From: Anaerolentibacter hominis
GTDB taxonomy: Bacteria > Bacillota > Clostridia > Lachnospirales > Lachnospiraceae
Assembly: GCF_032380675.1 (NCBI RefSeq)
Contig: NZ_JAWDIX010000004.1
Coordinates: forward strand, 124,001-188,000
Length of the DNA: 64,000 nucleotides
Reading direction: 5' to 3'
Shown here: piece by piece, positions 25,784 through 34,775 of the stretch
Position numbering within the stretch: the first letter of the stretch is position 1
How the letters are laid out: each line of letters starts with the position of its first letter
The notes under the pieces: generated by a model
The model's database searches: none
What the model saw: the letters and a program-made list of their open reading frames with translations, nothing else
Told to the model about the DNA's origin: nothing
Position numbers and translations under genes: made by a program

Positions 25784-25817
25784 TACAATTTGTGAACAAT
25801 TGAGTTCATAAATTGTA
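25784..25817. repeat. Near-perfect 14-bp inverted repeat in AT-rich intergenic DNA
   Basis: TACAATTTGTGAAC and GTTCATAAATTGTA match at 13 of 14 positions around an AATTGA loop. This looks like an operator or the end of a small non-autonomous element. The gene-free stretch 25496-26058 also holds two terminators and the repeat at 25869-25916. Confidence 0.7.
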
Positions 25818-25868
25818 CTATAGACGCAATAGGAATAGGGTGGAAAAACAGAGCTTTGCACTGGGAGC

Positions 25869-25916
25869 ATACCATATGTTGATATGTGAGCGAGATTATA
25901 TATCAACATATGGTAT
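25869..25916. repeat. Perfect 17-bp inverted repeat upstream of rlmH
   Basis: ATACCATATGTTGATAT at 25869-25885 is the exact reverse complement of 25900-25916, with a 14-base loop. No T-run follows. A short GC hairpin (AGCGCC-GCA-GGCGCT) comes just after it. Confidence 0.85.
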
Positions 25917-26058
25917 AGAGCGTAGCGCCGCAGGCGCTTTTGCCGCCCTGTTCCTATTGGAAAATGCCTCTTTCCTGGTTCATTCTTGCAGACAGAACCA
26001 GTTTAGGGTATGATAATTCAAAAGACAGACAAGAGAAAGAACCGGAGGACGGCGCCAG

Positions 26059-26541
26059 ATGAAAATTACCATATTGTGTGTGGGGAAGATAAAAGAAGCT
26101 TACTTTACAGGAGGAATCCGGGAATATGAAAAGAGGCTGAGCCGTTACTGCAAACTGGATATTATCGAGGTAGCAGATGAGAAAACTCCGGATGGAGCGA
26201 GTGAGGCCCAGGAGACTGCGATCAGAAGAAAAGAGGGAGAACGCCTGTTAAAGCAGCTTAAGGATGAGAACGCCTATGTGATAGCGCTTGCTATCGAGGG
26301 GAAACAGAGGGATTCTCTGGAGTTTGCAAGGCTTATAGATGAGCTGGGAATCAGAGGTGTCAGCCATCTGGTGTTTATCATAGGAGGTTCGCTGGGGCTT
26401 GACGAGGCGGTGCTTGCACGGGCGGACGAGAAATTAAGTTTTTCCAATATGACATTTCCCCATCAGCTGATGCGGGTGATTCTGCTGGAACAGATCTATC
26501 GGGGCTATCGGATTATAAAAGGGGAGCCCTACCATAAATAG
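26059..26541 (+). CDS. rlmH: 23S rRNA (pseudouridine(1915)-N(3))-methyltransferase
   Basis: A 160-residue SPOUT-class methyltransferase that methylates pseudouridine 1915 in helix 69 of 23S rRNA on the assembled ribosome. Typical motifs: MKITILCVGKIKEAYF, AIEGKQRDSLEFA, HLVFIIGGSLGLD for SAM binding, and the C-terminal FPHQLMRVILLEQIYRGYRI with ...GEPYHK. Length is exactly that of the family (about 159). A GGAGG site precedes the ATG. Confidence 0.97.
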   Translation: MKITILCVGKIKEAYFTGGIREYEKRLSRYCKLDIIEVADEKTPDGASEAQETAIRRKEGERLLKQLKDENAYVIALAIEGKQRDSLEFARLIDELGIRGVSHLVFIIGGSLGLDEAVLARADEKLSFSNMTFPHQLMRVILLEQIYRGYRIIKGEPYHK

Positions 26542-26561
26542 ACAGATTGAGGAGGAAAATC

Positions 26562-27248
26562 GTGGAGCATAAGTTCAGAACATTACTGTTGGATGTGGAT
26601 GGAACACTGCTGGATTTTAAAGCCTGTGAAAAGGCGGCGCTGGAGCAGGTTTTTAAAAAATACGGCATTGCCCTTACTGAGGAAGTCAGGAAGACCTATC
26701 ATGAAATAAATAATGAACTCTGGGGCAGATATGAAAAGGGAGAGATTGACCGTGATACGGTGATTTATACCCGGTTTGGCCGGCTTTTTGAACTGACCGG
26801 CGTGGACGGAGACGGTATTGCTTTTGAGGATGATTATCAGGAGCTGCTGGGCGAAAGCCACGTCCTGATGGACGGAGCGCTGGAGGTCGTGGATTATCTC
26901 TCAAAGCGTTATGATTTATATGTGGTAACAAACGGCGTTACACAGACCCAGATACAGAGACTTTCTGACTCCGGCCTTATGCCCTATATGAAGGAGGTGT
27001 TTGTTTCTTCCGATACCGGTTATCAAAAGCCGCAGAAAGAGTATTTCGATTATTGTTTTGTGCGTATTCCGGACTTTGACGGCTCCAGGGCCCTGATCGT
27101 GGGAGACTCGCTCTCTTCCGATATTCTGGGAGGAAACCGGGCGGGGATTTCAACCTGCTGGATGAATCCGGAGGGGCAGCCAATCGAAGATGGAATAAAG
27201 GCCGATTTTGAAATAAAGAATCTGAGAGAGTTGATGGAATTCCTGTAG
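26562..27248 (+). CDS. HAD family YjjG-type noncanonical pyrimidine nucleotidase
   Basis: A 228-residue HAD hydrolase. Motif I is LLLDVDGTLLDF, motif II is YVVTNGVTQTQ, the lysine is in GYQKPQKEYFDY, and motif IV is LIVGDSLSSDILGG. The sequence is closest to YjjG, a 5'-nucleotidase that clears noncanonical pyrimidine nucleotides. The GTG at 26562 has GAGGAGG six bases upstream; the longer frame starts inside that ribosome site and is rejected. It is about 20 bases after rlmH and starts a run of small metabolic enzymes. Confidence 0.88.
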   Translation: MEHKFRTLLLDVDGTLLDFKACEKAALEQVFKKYGIALTEEVRKTYHEINNELWGRYEKGEIDRDTVIYTRFGRLFELTGVDGDGIAFEDDYQELLGESHVLMDGALEVVDYLSKRYDLYVVTNGVTQTQIQRLSDSGLMPYMKEVFVSSDTGYQKPQKEYFDYCFVRIPDFDGSRALIVGDSLSSDILGGNRAGISTCWMNPEGQPIEDGIKADFEIKNLRELMEFL

Positions 27249-27303
27249 CCGCGGGTATATAAACCGGGCTGCCTGTGAAACGGTCAGGAAAGAGACGGAA
27301 GGG

Positions 27304-27819
27304 ATGGGTATAAAGATGGCAAGAAAAGAAGAATTGATCCGGGAAATGATAATGTATTACAACCGTGATCCGAAGAGAATCCAGCATTTTATGAAGGTGT
27401 ATTCCTTTGCCCGAACCATCGGCATACTGGAAAATATTCCGGAGGAAGAACAGGAGATTCTGGAGACAGCAGCGATCGTTCATGACATTGGAATCCGGAT
27501 CAGTGAAAAGAAATATCACTGCAGTACGGGCAGCTATCAGGAGCTGGAAGGTCCGCCTGCCGCACGGCCTATGCTGGAAAGGCTGGGTTATGGAGATGAG
27601 ATCATTGGCAGAGTATGTTATCTGATCGGGCACCATCACACTTACTCCAATATCAAAGGAATGGACTATCAGATTTTGGTAGAAGCGGACTTCCTGGTAA
27701 ATATTTATGAGGATGAAATGCCTGAAACGACGATACGAAATGTAAGAAGCAACATTTTCCGTACGCAGGCCGGGATTTTTCTGCTGGATGAAATGTACCT
27801 GAAACCTCGTACAAATTGA
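27304..27819 (+). CDS. HD domain-containing phosphohydrolase
   Basis: A protein of about 171 residues with an HD domain: HFMKVYSFARTIG, then the metal-binding AAIVHDIGIR, GRVCYLIGHHHTY, and an Asp in LVEADFLVNIYED. HD proteins of this size are nucleotidases or phosphodiesterases of unknown substrate. ATG 27304 or 27316 may be used; the second is better spaced from GGAAGGG. It sits between a nucleotidase and a NUDIX hydrolase, consistent with nucleotide clean-up, but this is inference. Confidence 0.82.
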   Translation: MGIKMARKEELIREMIMYYNRDPKRIQHFMKVYSFARTIGILENIPEEEQEILETAAIVHDIGIRISEKKYHCSTGSYQELEGPPAARPMLERLGYGDEIIGRVCYLIGHHHTYSNIKGMDYQILVEADFLVNIYEDEMPETTIRNVRSNIFRTQAGIFLLDEMYLKPRTN

Positions 27820-27832
27820 GGGGAGACTTTTG

Positions 27833-28384
27833 ATGGAATTGTTTGACCTGCTGGATGAGCGTGGCGCTAAGACAGGATATAAAAAGGAGCGGGAAGCGGT
27901 GCACCGGGACGGAGACCGGCATGGTACGGTACATATCTGGTTAACCCGGAGAAATCAGGATACAGGAAGGCATGAACTTCTGCTGCAGAAACGAAGCAGT
28001 GAGAAAGATGCATTCCCAGGATGTTATGATATTTCATCTGCCGGTCATATCCAGGCGGGAGACGAACCGCTGCCGTCAGCCCTGAGAGAGCTTGAGGAAG
28101 AGCTGGGAATTGTAGCTTCGCCGGAAGAACTGCGGCTGGTATTCGTATATGAGGACTATATCAATACTTTTTTTCATGGAAAGCCGTTCGTAAATCTGGA
28201 ATGGTCCTACGTTTATCTGTTGGAACTGGATGTGAATCCAGCGGAATTAAAGCTTCAGGAAGAAGAGGTTTCCGCAGTGAAATGGATGGCCTGCACCGAA
28301 CTGGAGCGGGAGATTAAGACGGGAAATCCGGACTATTGTGTTTCTGAAGAAGAATTTTTCCGCCTGATGGAATATTTGAAATAA
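27833..28384 (+). CDS. NUDIX hydrolase
   Basis: A 183-residue NUDIX protein. The Nudix box starts at GHIQAGDEPLPSALRELEEE and continues with LGI, containing the Mg2+-binding glutamates. The N-terminal ELFDLLDERGAKTGYKKERE and the VHIWL strand are like the IDI/YfcD-type NUDIX group, which act on isopentenyl diphosphate or uncharacterised substrates. The ATG follows GAGGGGAG. It is the last gene of the rlmH run and is followed by a strong terminator. Confidence 0.87.
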   Translation: MELFDLLDERGAKTGYKKEREAVHRDGDRHGTVHIWLTRRNQDTGRHELLLQKRSSEKDAFPGCYDISSAGHIQAGDEPLPSALRELEEELGIVASPEELRLVFVYEDYINTFFHGKPFVNLEWSYVYLLELDVNPAELKLQEEEVSAVKWMACTELEREIKTGNPDYCVSEEEFFRLMEYLK

Positions 28385-28400
28385 CTATATGCTTATAGCT

Positions 28401-28442
28401 GGAACCTTTACGGAGCGTGATGCTCGGAAGGTTCTTTTTTTT
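28401..28442 (+). terminator. Terminator after the NUDIX gene
   Basis: GAACCTT...CGGAGC and GCTCGGAAGGTTC pair with a small bulge, followed by T8. Confidence 0.88.
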
Positions 28443-28473
28443 ATTTATGCAAACGTTAAAAAAGTGAGCCTTT

Positions 28474-28503
28474 TTGAAGATAAGTGACGTCTTAATTTAT
28501 AAA
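28474..28503 (+). promoter_or_regulatory. Promoter of the surface protein gene
   Basis: TTGAAG at 28474-28479 and TATAAA at 28498-28503 with an 18-base spacer, about 60 bases before the GTG start. Confidence 0.5.
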
Positions 28504-28563
28504 GAGAGAATTGTAAATGGTTATATGACGGATTGCGTCGTTCTTCTAAGAGGAGGAATTGCT

Positions 28564-31026
28564 GTGAGAAAATTTATGAAAGGATTATCCCTGTTTCTTG
28601 TCCTGTTTCTGGTCAGCGGGGCCGTGTTGCCGCCGGTTTCTGCGAAGGCAGATGAACTGGAGCCGGAACCTGGTCCTGAGGTTACCTATACGGTTACCTA
28701 TAAGCAGGGGACTGCGGCAGATGGAGAGGCGCCTGTTGATGAAACCCTGTATACAGAGGGCGAATCGGCAGTGATACAGGATAATATAGGAGGCCTGGTC
28801 CACAATAAGGGGAATGATAAGTTTTCGTTTGCCGGCTGGACCGCATCACCTGGCAGTCAGGATGTGGAATACGTTCCGGGGGAATCGTATGAAATGTACG
28901 GGAATCTGACATTATACCCGGTATTTATAAAAGACAATGACGAAGGCGGGACGGACCCTGTTTATTATACGGTCCGGTTTGCGGCAGGTGCGGGCGGATC
29001 GGTGGAAGAATTATCCTATCAGGCAGAGCCGGGCTCTGTGCTGAGTGAAGCGGTGACTTCAGTGCCGGTGCCCAGCCCTGATGAGTTTTTTGGATTTTCC
29101 GGCTGGTATCTGGAAGGCAGCAGGATCGCAGGCAGCAATGATGAGCTTCTGGCAGTACTTCGTGAAATGACGGCTGACCAGGACTATACCTTCACGGCTG
29201 TATTTGAGATTATCAGCAATAAGCCTACCCATCAGCTGACCATACGATATGAATTCTGCCCGGAATGCAGAGGGGATGAAACTCTCCTTCCAATCGAACA
29301 TATTTCCTATGAAAAAGAAGGTTCGAGGTATTTTGTGTCAGTTCAGTCCATTGACGGATATATCAGTGATCCGGAAAATATGGTCATTGGAGAGATGGGA
29401 ACGGAAGATGTAGTCAGAACGGTGGTTTATCATAAGGATGCCGACGGCAACAATGAGGCGGACTGTAAAAAAGAAGAGGCTTATTATACTGTCGAATACA
29501 TTCTGGACCCGGAGCTGGCGGATGAGTATGTCCTGACCAAGGGCAGTGAAGGTACCAGATATGCGGAGCAGAAAAAGGTCGGAGACAGAATGACGGCTTT
29601 TGGAGTCTGGCTTTTTGACAAAGAGACGAAAAAGATCCCGACCTACGCCGTCTCTATGACTCTGTTGGAAACGGTAAGCGGGACGAAGAGCGGCAGCCCG
29701 ATTACGTTTGACGCGGGCCAGGTACTGTCCGTAAATGCATCAAATGCCCAGGAGGACGCCATGGTCGATTATACTACCGGCTTTGGCCACACTCTGTTTG
29801 AAGAGGGAACTACCGTCCGAATCATGGTAACCGCGCTTCATACAAATGCTTATAAGGTGGAATATGTGCTGGATGAAGAGCTGAGGGACCGCTATGTTCT
29901 CTCTGCCGGAACAGATGGAATAACCTGCACACAGAAAAAGAAAACCTCTGATAGAATCACTTCATTCAATGTATTTCTGAGGGATAAGGAAACAGATAAG
30001 AATTTCTTTGCCGTATCCATGGAGCTGCAAAATGATGTGGCAGGAACGAAGGACGGGAAAGAGTATCACTATGAAAAAGGCACGATTGTATCGGTTAACG
30101 CAGATAACGAACGCGGTGATGCAAAAGTAAACTATGATATTAATTTTGGCCATGTATATTTTAAAGAGGGAACTGTAATTCAGATATTGGTCAAAGCAGT
30201 TTCCCATACGGTGAAGTTTTATGACGGAGAGACGGTTCTGAAGTCTCAGAATGTACTCCACGGCGGTACTGCTGCTGCACCGGATGCACCGGAGAAAGAG
30301 GGAAAGAAATTTAAAGACTGGGATTCCAGAGATTATGAAAAGGTCTTAAAGGACACGGATATTCATGCGGTTTATGAAGATAAGGAAGACGATTCCGGTT
30401 CCGCAGGCCCGGTTCCTGTCGTCCCCGGACCAGATACGTCGAATACGCCGGACACACCAAATACACCAAACATCCCGAATGTGCCGGATACACCGGACAC
30501 AAGTCCAACAGATCCGCAACAGCCAGGGCAGGAGCCATCCGGCGGAGAGCCGTCTGATACACCGTCAAACGAGGAGAATCCAGTCAGTATTGATACTCCT
30601 GCAACCGATATAATCGAAGGCGCGGATCAGCCTGTTAATCAGCCGGCAGTGACTCGTCCCGTTGGTGTGGCAGGTGTGACGGTTACCAATCAGACACCGG
30701 CTTTGCCGGAAACAGTGACAATTCCGGATAACGAAGTGCCCCTTGGCAATTCTCCGGCAGCCGATGAACTTCAGGTCGCCGGCCAGTCCAATAACACTGG
30801 CTATGATCTGAATGTAAATAATCTGGAGAAACTGGAGGATGGACCGATACCGCTCGGAGCGGGCCCGGAGGGAATGGAAGAGAGCCAACCTGCCTGCATC
30901 CTGCATTTTATACTGATTCTGGCCGCTTTTCTGGTGCTTGGTGCAAATTCATTGAATCTGCACATCAGGGAAAAAAAGATAAAGAAGCTGGAAGAACTGC
31001 TGAAAGCAATGGAATATAACAGATAG
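28564..31026 (+). CDS. Large secreted, membrane-anchored surface protein with InlB-like and duplicated domains
   Basis: An 820-residue protein starting at GTG 28564 with GAGGAGG seven bases upstream. A signal peptide covers about residues 1-30 (SLFLVLFLVSGAVLPPVSAKA). InlB B-repeat-like modules follow (FAGWTASPG, FSGWYLEG, and a later FKDWDSRDYEK). In the middle, two tandem copies of about 120 residues share VEYILDPEL.DEYVL and VEYVLDEEL.DRYVL, then FDKETKK/RDKETDK, AVSM.L, SGTK/AGTK, VLSVNA/IVSVNA and FGH. A Pro/Thr-rich linker with NTPDTPN-type repeats precedes a C-terminal membrane helix (about 775-795) and a basic tail. There is no LPXTG sorting signal. It probably acts in adhesion. Confidence 0.85.
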   Translation: MRKFMKGLSLFLVLFLVSGAVLPPVSAKADELEPEPGPEVTYTVTYKQGTAADGEAPVDETLYTEGESAVIQDNIGGLVHNKGNDKFSFAGWTASPGSQDVEYVPGESYEMYGNLTLYPVFIKDNDEGGTDPVYYTVRFAAGAGGSVEELSYQAEPGSVLSEAVTSVPVPSPDEFFGFSGWYLEGSRIAGSNDELLAVLREMTADQDYTFTAVFEIISNKPTHQLTIRYEFCPECRGDETLLPIEHISYEKEGSRYFVSVQSIDGYISDPENMVIGEMGTEDVVRTVVYHKDADGNNEADCKKEEAYYTVEYILDPELADEYVLTKGSEGTRYAEQKKVGDRMTAFGVWLFDKETKKIPTYAVSMTLLETVSGTKSGSPITFDAGQVLSVNASNAQEDAMVDYTTGFGHTLFEEGTTVRIMVTALHTNAYKVEYVLDEELRDRYVLSAGTDGITCTQKKKTSDRITSFNVFLRDKETDKNFFAVSMELQNDVAGTKDGKEYHYEKGTIVSVNADNERGDAKVNYDINFGHVYFKEGTVIQILVKAVSHTVKFYDGETVLKSQNVLHGGTAAAPDAPEKEGKKFKDWDSRDYEKVLKDTDIHAVYEDKEDDSGSAGPVPVVPGPDTSNTPDTPNTPNIPNVPDTPDTSPTDPQQPGQEPSGGEPSDTPSNEENPVSIDTPATDIIEGADQPVNQPAVTRPVGVAGVTVTNQTPALPETVTIPDNEVPLGNSPAADELQVAGQSNNTGYDLNVNNLEKLEDGPIPLGAGPEGMEESQPACILHFILILAAFLVLGANSLNLHIREKKIKKLEELLKAMEYNR

Positions 31027-31038
31027 GAGGATGGACAT

Positions 31039-31218
31039 ATGTTGAATATAGTATCACTTGGTTTTTGTATGTGGGATATTCCGGCTCTCGTTGTTTTATT
31101 GCTGGCAATCACCGTATTTATCGTATACAATCGCCAGATGAAAAAGAAAGAACAGGAACTCAGCGAATTACTCGCGCAAAACATGGCGGATCAGGCGGTG
31201 GATGAAAGCTATAAGTAG
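31039..31218 (+). CDS. 59-residue single-pass membrane protein, cotranscribed with the surface protein
   Basis: The frame ATG 31039 to TAG 31216-31218 encodes 59 residues. It begins MLNIVSLGFCMWDIPAL, continues with a membrane helix (VVLLLAITVFIVYN, about residues 17-32) and ends in a charged coiled tail (MKKKEQELSELLAQNMADQ). A GGAGG site overlaps the end of the surface protein gene and sits eight bases before the ATG, so translation is probably coupled. The tail resembles the charged C-terminal end of the surface protein (REKKIKKLEELLKAME), which suggests the two interact. Its small size makes it easy to miss. Function unknown. Confidence 0.72.
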   Translation: MLNIVSLGFCMWDIPALVVLLLAITVFIVYNRQMKKKEQELSELLAQNMADQAVDESYK

Positions 31219-31260
31219 ATATATTTAAGCTGCAGTTAAAAACCTGATAGAAAATAAGCG

Positions 31261-31303
31261 AAAGGCCGGGGACAGATTACGGATTACTGCCCCGGCCTTT
31301 TTG
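31261..31303 (+). terminator. Terminator after the surface protein operon
   Basis: AAAGGCCGGGG-A-CAG pairs with CTG-C-CCCGGCCTTTTT over an 11-base loop. Confidence 0.88.
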
Positions 31304-31483
31304 TTTTAGATAAAGATCTGCGGATTAACTTGTCAACTAATGGTAAAATATTATAAGATAGAGCTATGGTTGGCTGCATAAATGGAAAAACTACAGGAAT
31401 TCCTTAGCAGCGGGAGGATAAGCGGAAGTAGTATAAAAAATAAAACGGATCGAAAGAACGTTGCAGAGAAAGGAATGTAGGAA

Positions 31484-32428
31484 ATGATTAAAATTTTATT
31501 GGATGCGGATACTGGAGTGGACGATTCGATTGCATTATTGTATGCGCTGAAAAATCCTGACGTTCAGCTGGTGGGAGTGACAACCGTACTGGGCAATACC
31601 GACCCGGTGCAGGCTGCGAAAAACAGTCTGGCGCTGATAGCTCTTGCGAAGCCGGATTATGAGGTGCCGGTGGCAATCGGCGCAGGGCAGACGCTAAAAG
31701 GTGTTGTAACAAAGTCAGATACCCACGTACACGGCAAAAATGGCATCGGAGATGCGGAGCTGCCCCCGGCTGAGCAGAAACCGATTGAGCGGGGTGGTGT
31801 GGACTTCATGATCGAACAGGCCAGAAAGTATGCCGGAGAGCTGGTGATTGTCGCAACAGGCCGCCTTACTAATCTGGCACTGGCGATTCAGAAGGATGCG
31901 TCCTTTGTTAAAAATGTGAAGAAAGCAGTGATTATGGGAGGAACTGTATTTGCTCCGGGTAATGTAAGCCCGGTAGCGGAAGCCAATATATACGGTGATC
32001 CGGAAGCTGCTGATCTGGTTCTCACATCCGGTATGGATGTGACAATCGTGGGATTAGATGTCACGAAGAAGACAATACTTACTTATGATGATGTACTTAA
32101 ACTGGAGAGGCACTGCCGGGAAGAAAATCAGCCCATTGTCCGGTATTTAAAAGACTGCCTGGGTTTTTATATGAGTTTTTATACAGATACTGTAAATACC
32201 CTGGAGAGCTGCCCCATGCATGACCCGCTGGCTATGCTGGTTGCGGTGAACCCTGCGCTTGTGACGACACGGAAGTGGAAGGCAAGAGTGGAGTGTACGG
32301 ACGGCCTGTGCAGAGGCATGATTGTCACTGACCGGAGGGAGCATACCTTTAAGGCGGAGTTTGTGGAATTCTGCATAGAAGTGGATGGGGATAAAGCAGT
32401 GGCCGAACTGCTGGCCGCATTTCTTTAA
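31484..32428 (+). CDS. Inosine-uridine preferring nucleoside hydrolase
   Basis: A 314-residue IUNH fold enzyme that cleaves ribonucleosides into base and ribose. The calcium-binding N-terminus is LLDADTGVDDS (Asp7, Asp9, Asp13, Asp14). VHGKNGIGDAELP, VIMGGTVFAPGNVSPVAEAN and HDPLAMLVAV are family hallmarks. A site (AGGAATGTAGG) precedes the ATG. Ribokinase lies about 1.4 kb downstream on the same strand, so released ribose can be phosphorylated, and adenine deaminases are encoded nearby. Confidence 0.94.
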   Translation: MIKILLDADTGVDDSIALLYALKNPDVQLVGVTTVLGNTDPVQAAKNSLALIALAKPDYEVPVAIGAGQTLKGVVTKSDTHVHGKNGIGDAELPPAEQKPIERGGVDFMIEQARKYAGELVIVATGRLTNLALAIQKDASFVKNVKKAVIMGGTVFAPGNVSPVAEANIYGDPEAADLVLTSGMDVTIVGLDVTKKTILTYDDVLKLERHCREENQPIVRYLKDCLGFYMSFYTDTVNTLESCPMHDPLAMLVAVNPALVTTRKWKARVECTDGLCRGMIVTDRREHTFKAEFVEFCIEVDGDKAVAELLAAFL

Positions 32429-32496
32429 TACCGGAATACAAGCCGGGAGTGGCAGAATCGAACTGCCCGTACAATGATGGAGAAAGGATCAAAGAT

Positions 32497-33159
32497 ATGA
32501 ACATATATCTGGTGCGGCATGGCAGACAGTCATCGACATTATGCAATGTGGATGTTTCTCTTTCCGCTGAGGGAAGGGAGCAGGCCAAACTGGCTGGGAG
32601 AAGGCTGGCCGCTTACGATATCGACTGCATTTATACAAGCGATATGCTGCGGGCCGTGGAGACTGCCGAGCTGATAAAAGGAGAACTGGAGGCCGTTTAC
32701 GGCAGGAACCTTCCTTTTGAAATTCGTCATGATATAAGAGAATACTACTGCGGCGATATGGAAGGGCTGACGATCGAAGAACAGCAGGAGAAGTACGGCG
32801 GCTTTCTGGAAGAGAGAGAACTGTTCCGGGATGTCCCCTATCCGGGAGGCGAAAGCGGACAGGATGTATTTGACCGTTTCTATCCGGTGCTGCTGGAGAT
32901 CGCCCGAAGCGGCTTTCAAAATGTAGCTGTGGCTACCCATGGCGGTGCTATCCGGGCGGTATTGGCCGGGATTTTTTTCGGAGACGAAGACCGCAAGCTG
33001 TTATTCTGCAGGAATATGGAGAATACTGGAATTACAGAACTGCGCTACAATGAAGAGAATCAGGTATTTTATCTGGAACGGCTGAACGACTATGCACATC
33101 TGGAACGCAGGCCGGAGCTGCTTCGAAGAAGCTGGAGAAAGGATCTGAAAGAGACCTGA
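32497..33159 (+). CDS. Histidine phosphatase family protein
   Basis: A 220-residue phosphoglycerate-mutase-like phosphatase. The catalytic histidine is in NIYLVRHGRQS, with DMLRAVETAEL, DIREYYCGDMEGLT and the second histidine in VAVATHGGAIRAVLAG. The ATG at 32497 directly begins the conserved strand and has GAAAGGA upstream; the 16-residue extension has no site. Substrates in this superfamily range from sugar phosphates to nucleotides and cannot be assigned. It lies between the nucleoside hydrolase and maf genes. Confidence 0.87.
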   Translation: MNIYLVRHGRQSSTLCNVDVSLSAEGREQAKLAGRRLAAYDIDCIYTSDMLRAVETAELIKGELEAVYGRNLPFEIRHDIREYYCGDMEGLTIEEQQEKYGGFLEERELFRDVPYPGGESGQDVFDRFYPVLLEIARSGFQNVAVATHGGAIRAVLAGIFFGDEDRKLLFCRNMENTGITELRYNEENQVFYLERLNDYAHLERRPELLRRSWRKDLKET

Positions 33160-33175
33160 GCAAATGGAGATTACT

Positions 33176-33760
33176 ATGAGACGGATTATACTGGCGTCAG
33201 CTTCCCCCAGAAGAAGAGAGATCTTGGAGCGGATGGGGATTGCATTTGAGATAATGCCCAGCACGCGGGAGGAAGTAATAACAGAAAAAGAGCCCTGCGA
33301 GGCAGTGAGACGGCTGGCTTTGCAGAAGGCGGAAGATATTGCAGAGAAAACATCCGGGGATGTGATTGTGCTGGGAGCCGATACGGTCGTGGCTCTGGAC
33401 GGAAAAATACTTGGAAAACCGGTGGATCAGGAAGATGCAGTCAGGATGTTAGAAAGTCTGCAGGGAAGGGAACACCAGGTCTACACCGGAGTTGCCGTCG
33501 TACTGCGAAGAGCAGGCGAGGAACAGATTATAAGCTTCTATGAGGCATCCAGGGTGAAGGTCGGGCCGGTGAGTGAGAGTCAGATCAGAGCGTATGTGGA
33601 AACAGGGGAGCCTATGGATAAGGCAGGGGCGTATGCCATTCAGGGCCGTTTCGGCATATTCGTGGACGAGATAGAGGGGGACTATTACAATGTGGTAGGG
33701 CTTCCGGTTTCAAAAATATATCGGAAACTTTTGGAATATGATGTGGATTTACTGAAATAA
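33176..33760 (+). CDS. maf: Maf-type nucleoside triphosphate pyrophosphatase
   Basis: A 194-residue Maf protein. It starts at ATG 33176 with GGAG six bases upstream, giving the usual N-terminus MRRIILASASPRRREIL; an ATG at 33164 would add four residues. DVIVLGADTVVALDGKILGKP, GREHQVYTGV and DKAGAYAIQGRFGIFVDEIE are canonical. Maf removes pyrophosphate from dTTP, UTP or modified nucleotides and delays septation when overproduced. mreB, its partner locus in B. subtilis, follows after one gene. Confidence 0.94.
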   Translation: MRRIILASASPRRREILERMGIAFEIMPSTREEVITEKEPCEAVRRLALQKAEDIAEKTSGDVIVLGADTVVALDGKILGKPVDQEDAVRMLESLQGREHQVYTGVAVVLRRAGEEQIISFYEASRVKVGPVSESQIRAYVETGEPMDKAGAYAIQGRFGIFVDEIEGDYYNVVGLPVSKIYRKLLEYDVDLLK

Positions 33761-33781
33761 TAAGAAGGGAGTCAATGCATA

Positions 33782-34666
33782 ATGAAAATTTTAAATCTGG
33801 GATCTGTCAACTTTGATAATGTATATTCTGTTGACCATATGGTACAGCCGGGGGAGACACTTTCCTCCCTGCAGGTGGAAGTATTTCCTGGCGGCAAGGG
33901 ACTGAACCAGTCGATTTCACTGGCCAGGGCCGGAGCGGAGGTTTATCATGCCTGCATTATGGGCGAGGACGGCGGTCCGCTGTTAAGCGTATTTACGGAA
34001 AATGGCGTGGATACCAGCCTGATTCAGACGGCAGCGGTTCGGCAGGGACATTCTGTTATTCAGGTGGATAAAAACGGGCAGAACTGTATTATACTGTTCG
34101 GCGGCAGCAATACAAGCCTGACCAAAGACTATATTGACCAGGTGATTGGACGGTTTGAGGAGGGAGACCTGATTCTTCTGCAGAATGAGGTGAACCTGAT
34201 GGATTACATTATTGACAGGGCCTATGAAAAAGGACTTGTGATTGCCTTAAATCCTTCGCCCTATAACAGTGCTATGGAGGCCTGTGATCTGTCTAAGGTG
34301 ACCTATTTCCTTATGAATGAGATCGAAGGCGGACAGATAACCGGCAAAACAGAGCCGGCGGAAATTCTGGATGCAGTTCTGGCGATGTACCCGGCGGCAC
34401 GCATTGTGTTAACACTGGGCAAGGACGGCGTGGTTTATAAGGATAAAGACGGATATTATGAACAGAGCAGTTTCCTCGTTAAGGCAGTGGATACCACCGC
34501 GGCAGGCGATACCTTTACCGGTTATTTTCTGGGAGCCGTCTTAAAGGGTGAGGATGTGCCTACCGCTCTGAGAAGAAGCTGTAAGGCCTCCGCAATCGCA
34601 GTTACCAGGGAAGGGGCGGCAAGTTCGATTCCCACCTTTGAAGAGGTTGAGAAGGCCGAGTTTTAA
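33782..34666 (+). CDS. rbsK: Ribokinase (PfkB family)
   Basis: A 294-residue PfkB-family sugar kinase. The N-terminal NLGSVNFDNVYSVDH, VFPGGKGLNQSISLARAGA and the C-terminal anion hole VDTTAAGDTFTGYFLGA with the catalytic Asp are clear; ALNPSPYN is the middle motif. Ribokinase converts ribose to ribose-5-phosphate. Its place after the nucleoside hydrolase gene suggests that it salvages ribose from nucleosides rather than imported ribose, since no rbs transporter is present. The sugar specificity is inferred. Confidence 0.88.
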   Translation: MKILNLGSVNFDNVYSVDHMVQPGETLSSLQVEVFPGGKGLNQSISLARAGAEVYHACIMGEDGGPLLSVFTENGVDTSLIQTAAVRQGHSVIQVDKNGQNCIILFGGSNTSLTKDYIDQVIGRFEEGDLILLQNEVNLMDYIIDRAYEKGLVIALNPSPYNSAMEACDLSKVTYFLMNEIEGGQITGKTEPAEILDAVLAMYPAARIVLTLGKDGVVYKDKDGYYEQSSFLVKAVDTTAAGDTFTGYFLGAVLKGEDVPTALRRSCKASAIAVTREGAASSIPTFEEVEKAEF

Positions 34667-34775
34667 ATATTCGTCCTGATATAGGAAACGGCATTCCCTA
34701 TATCATAAAGATGCTTCGCCGGATGTACCCTTTGTATGCAGAAGGCACAAGGCGGTATTTTACCGGGGAAATACC

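Noticed and set aside
25813..26013. 66-codon frame in the gap before rlmH
   Set aside because: It lies over the 17-bp inverted repeat and a GC hairpin, has no ribosome site, and resembles no protein; better explained as non-coding.
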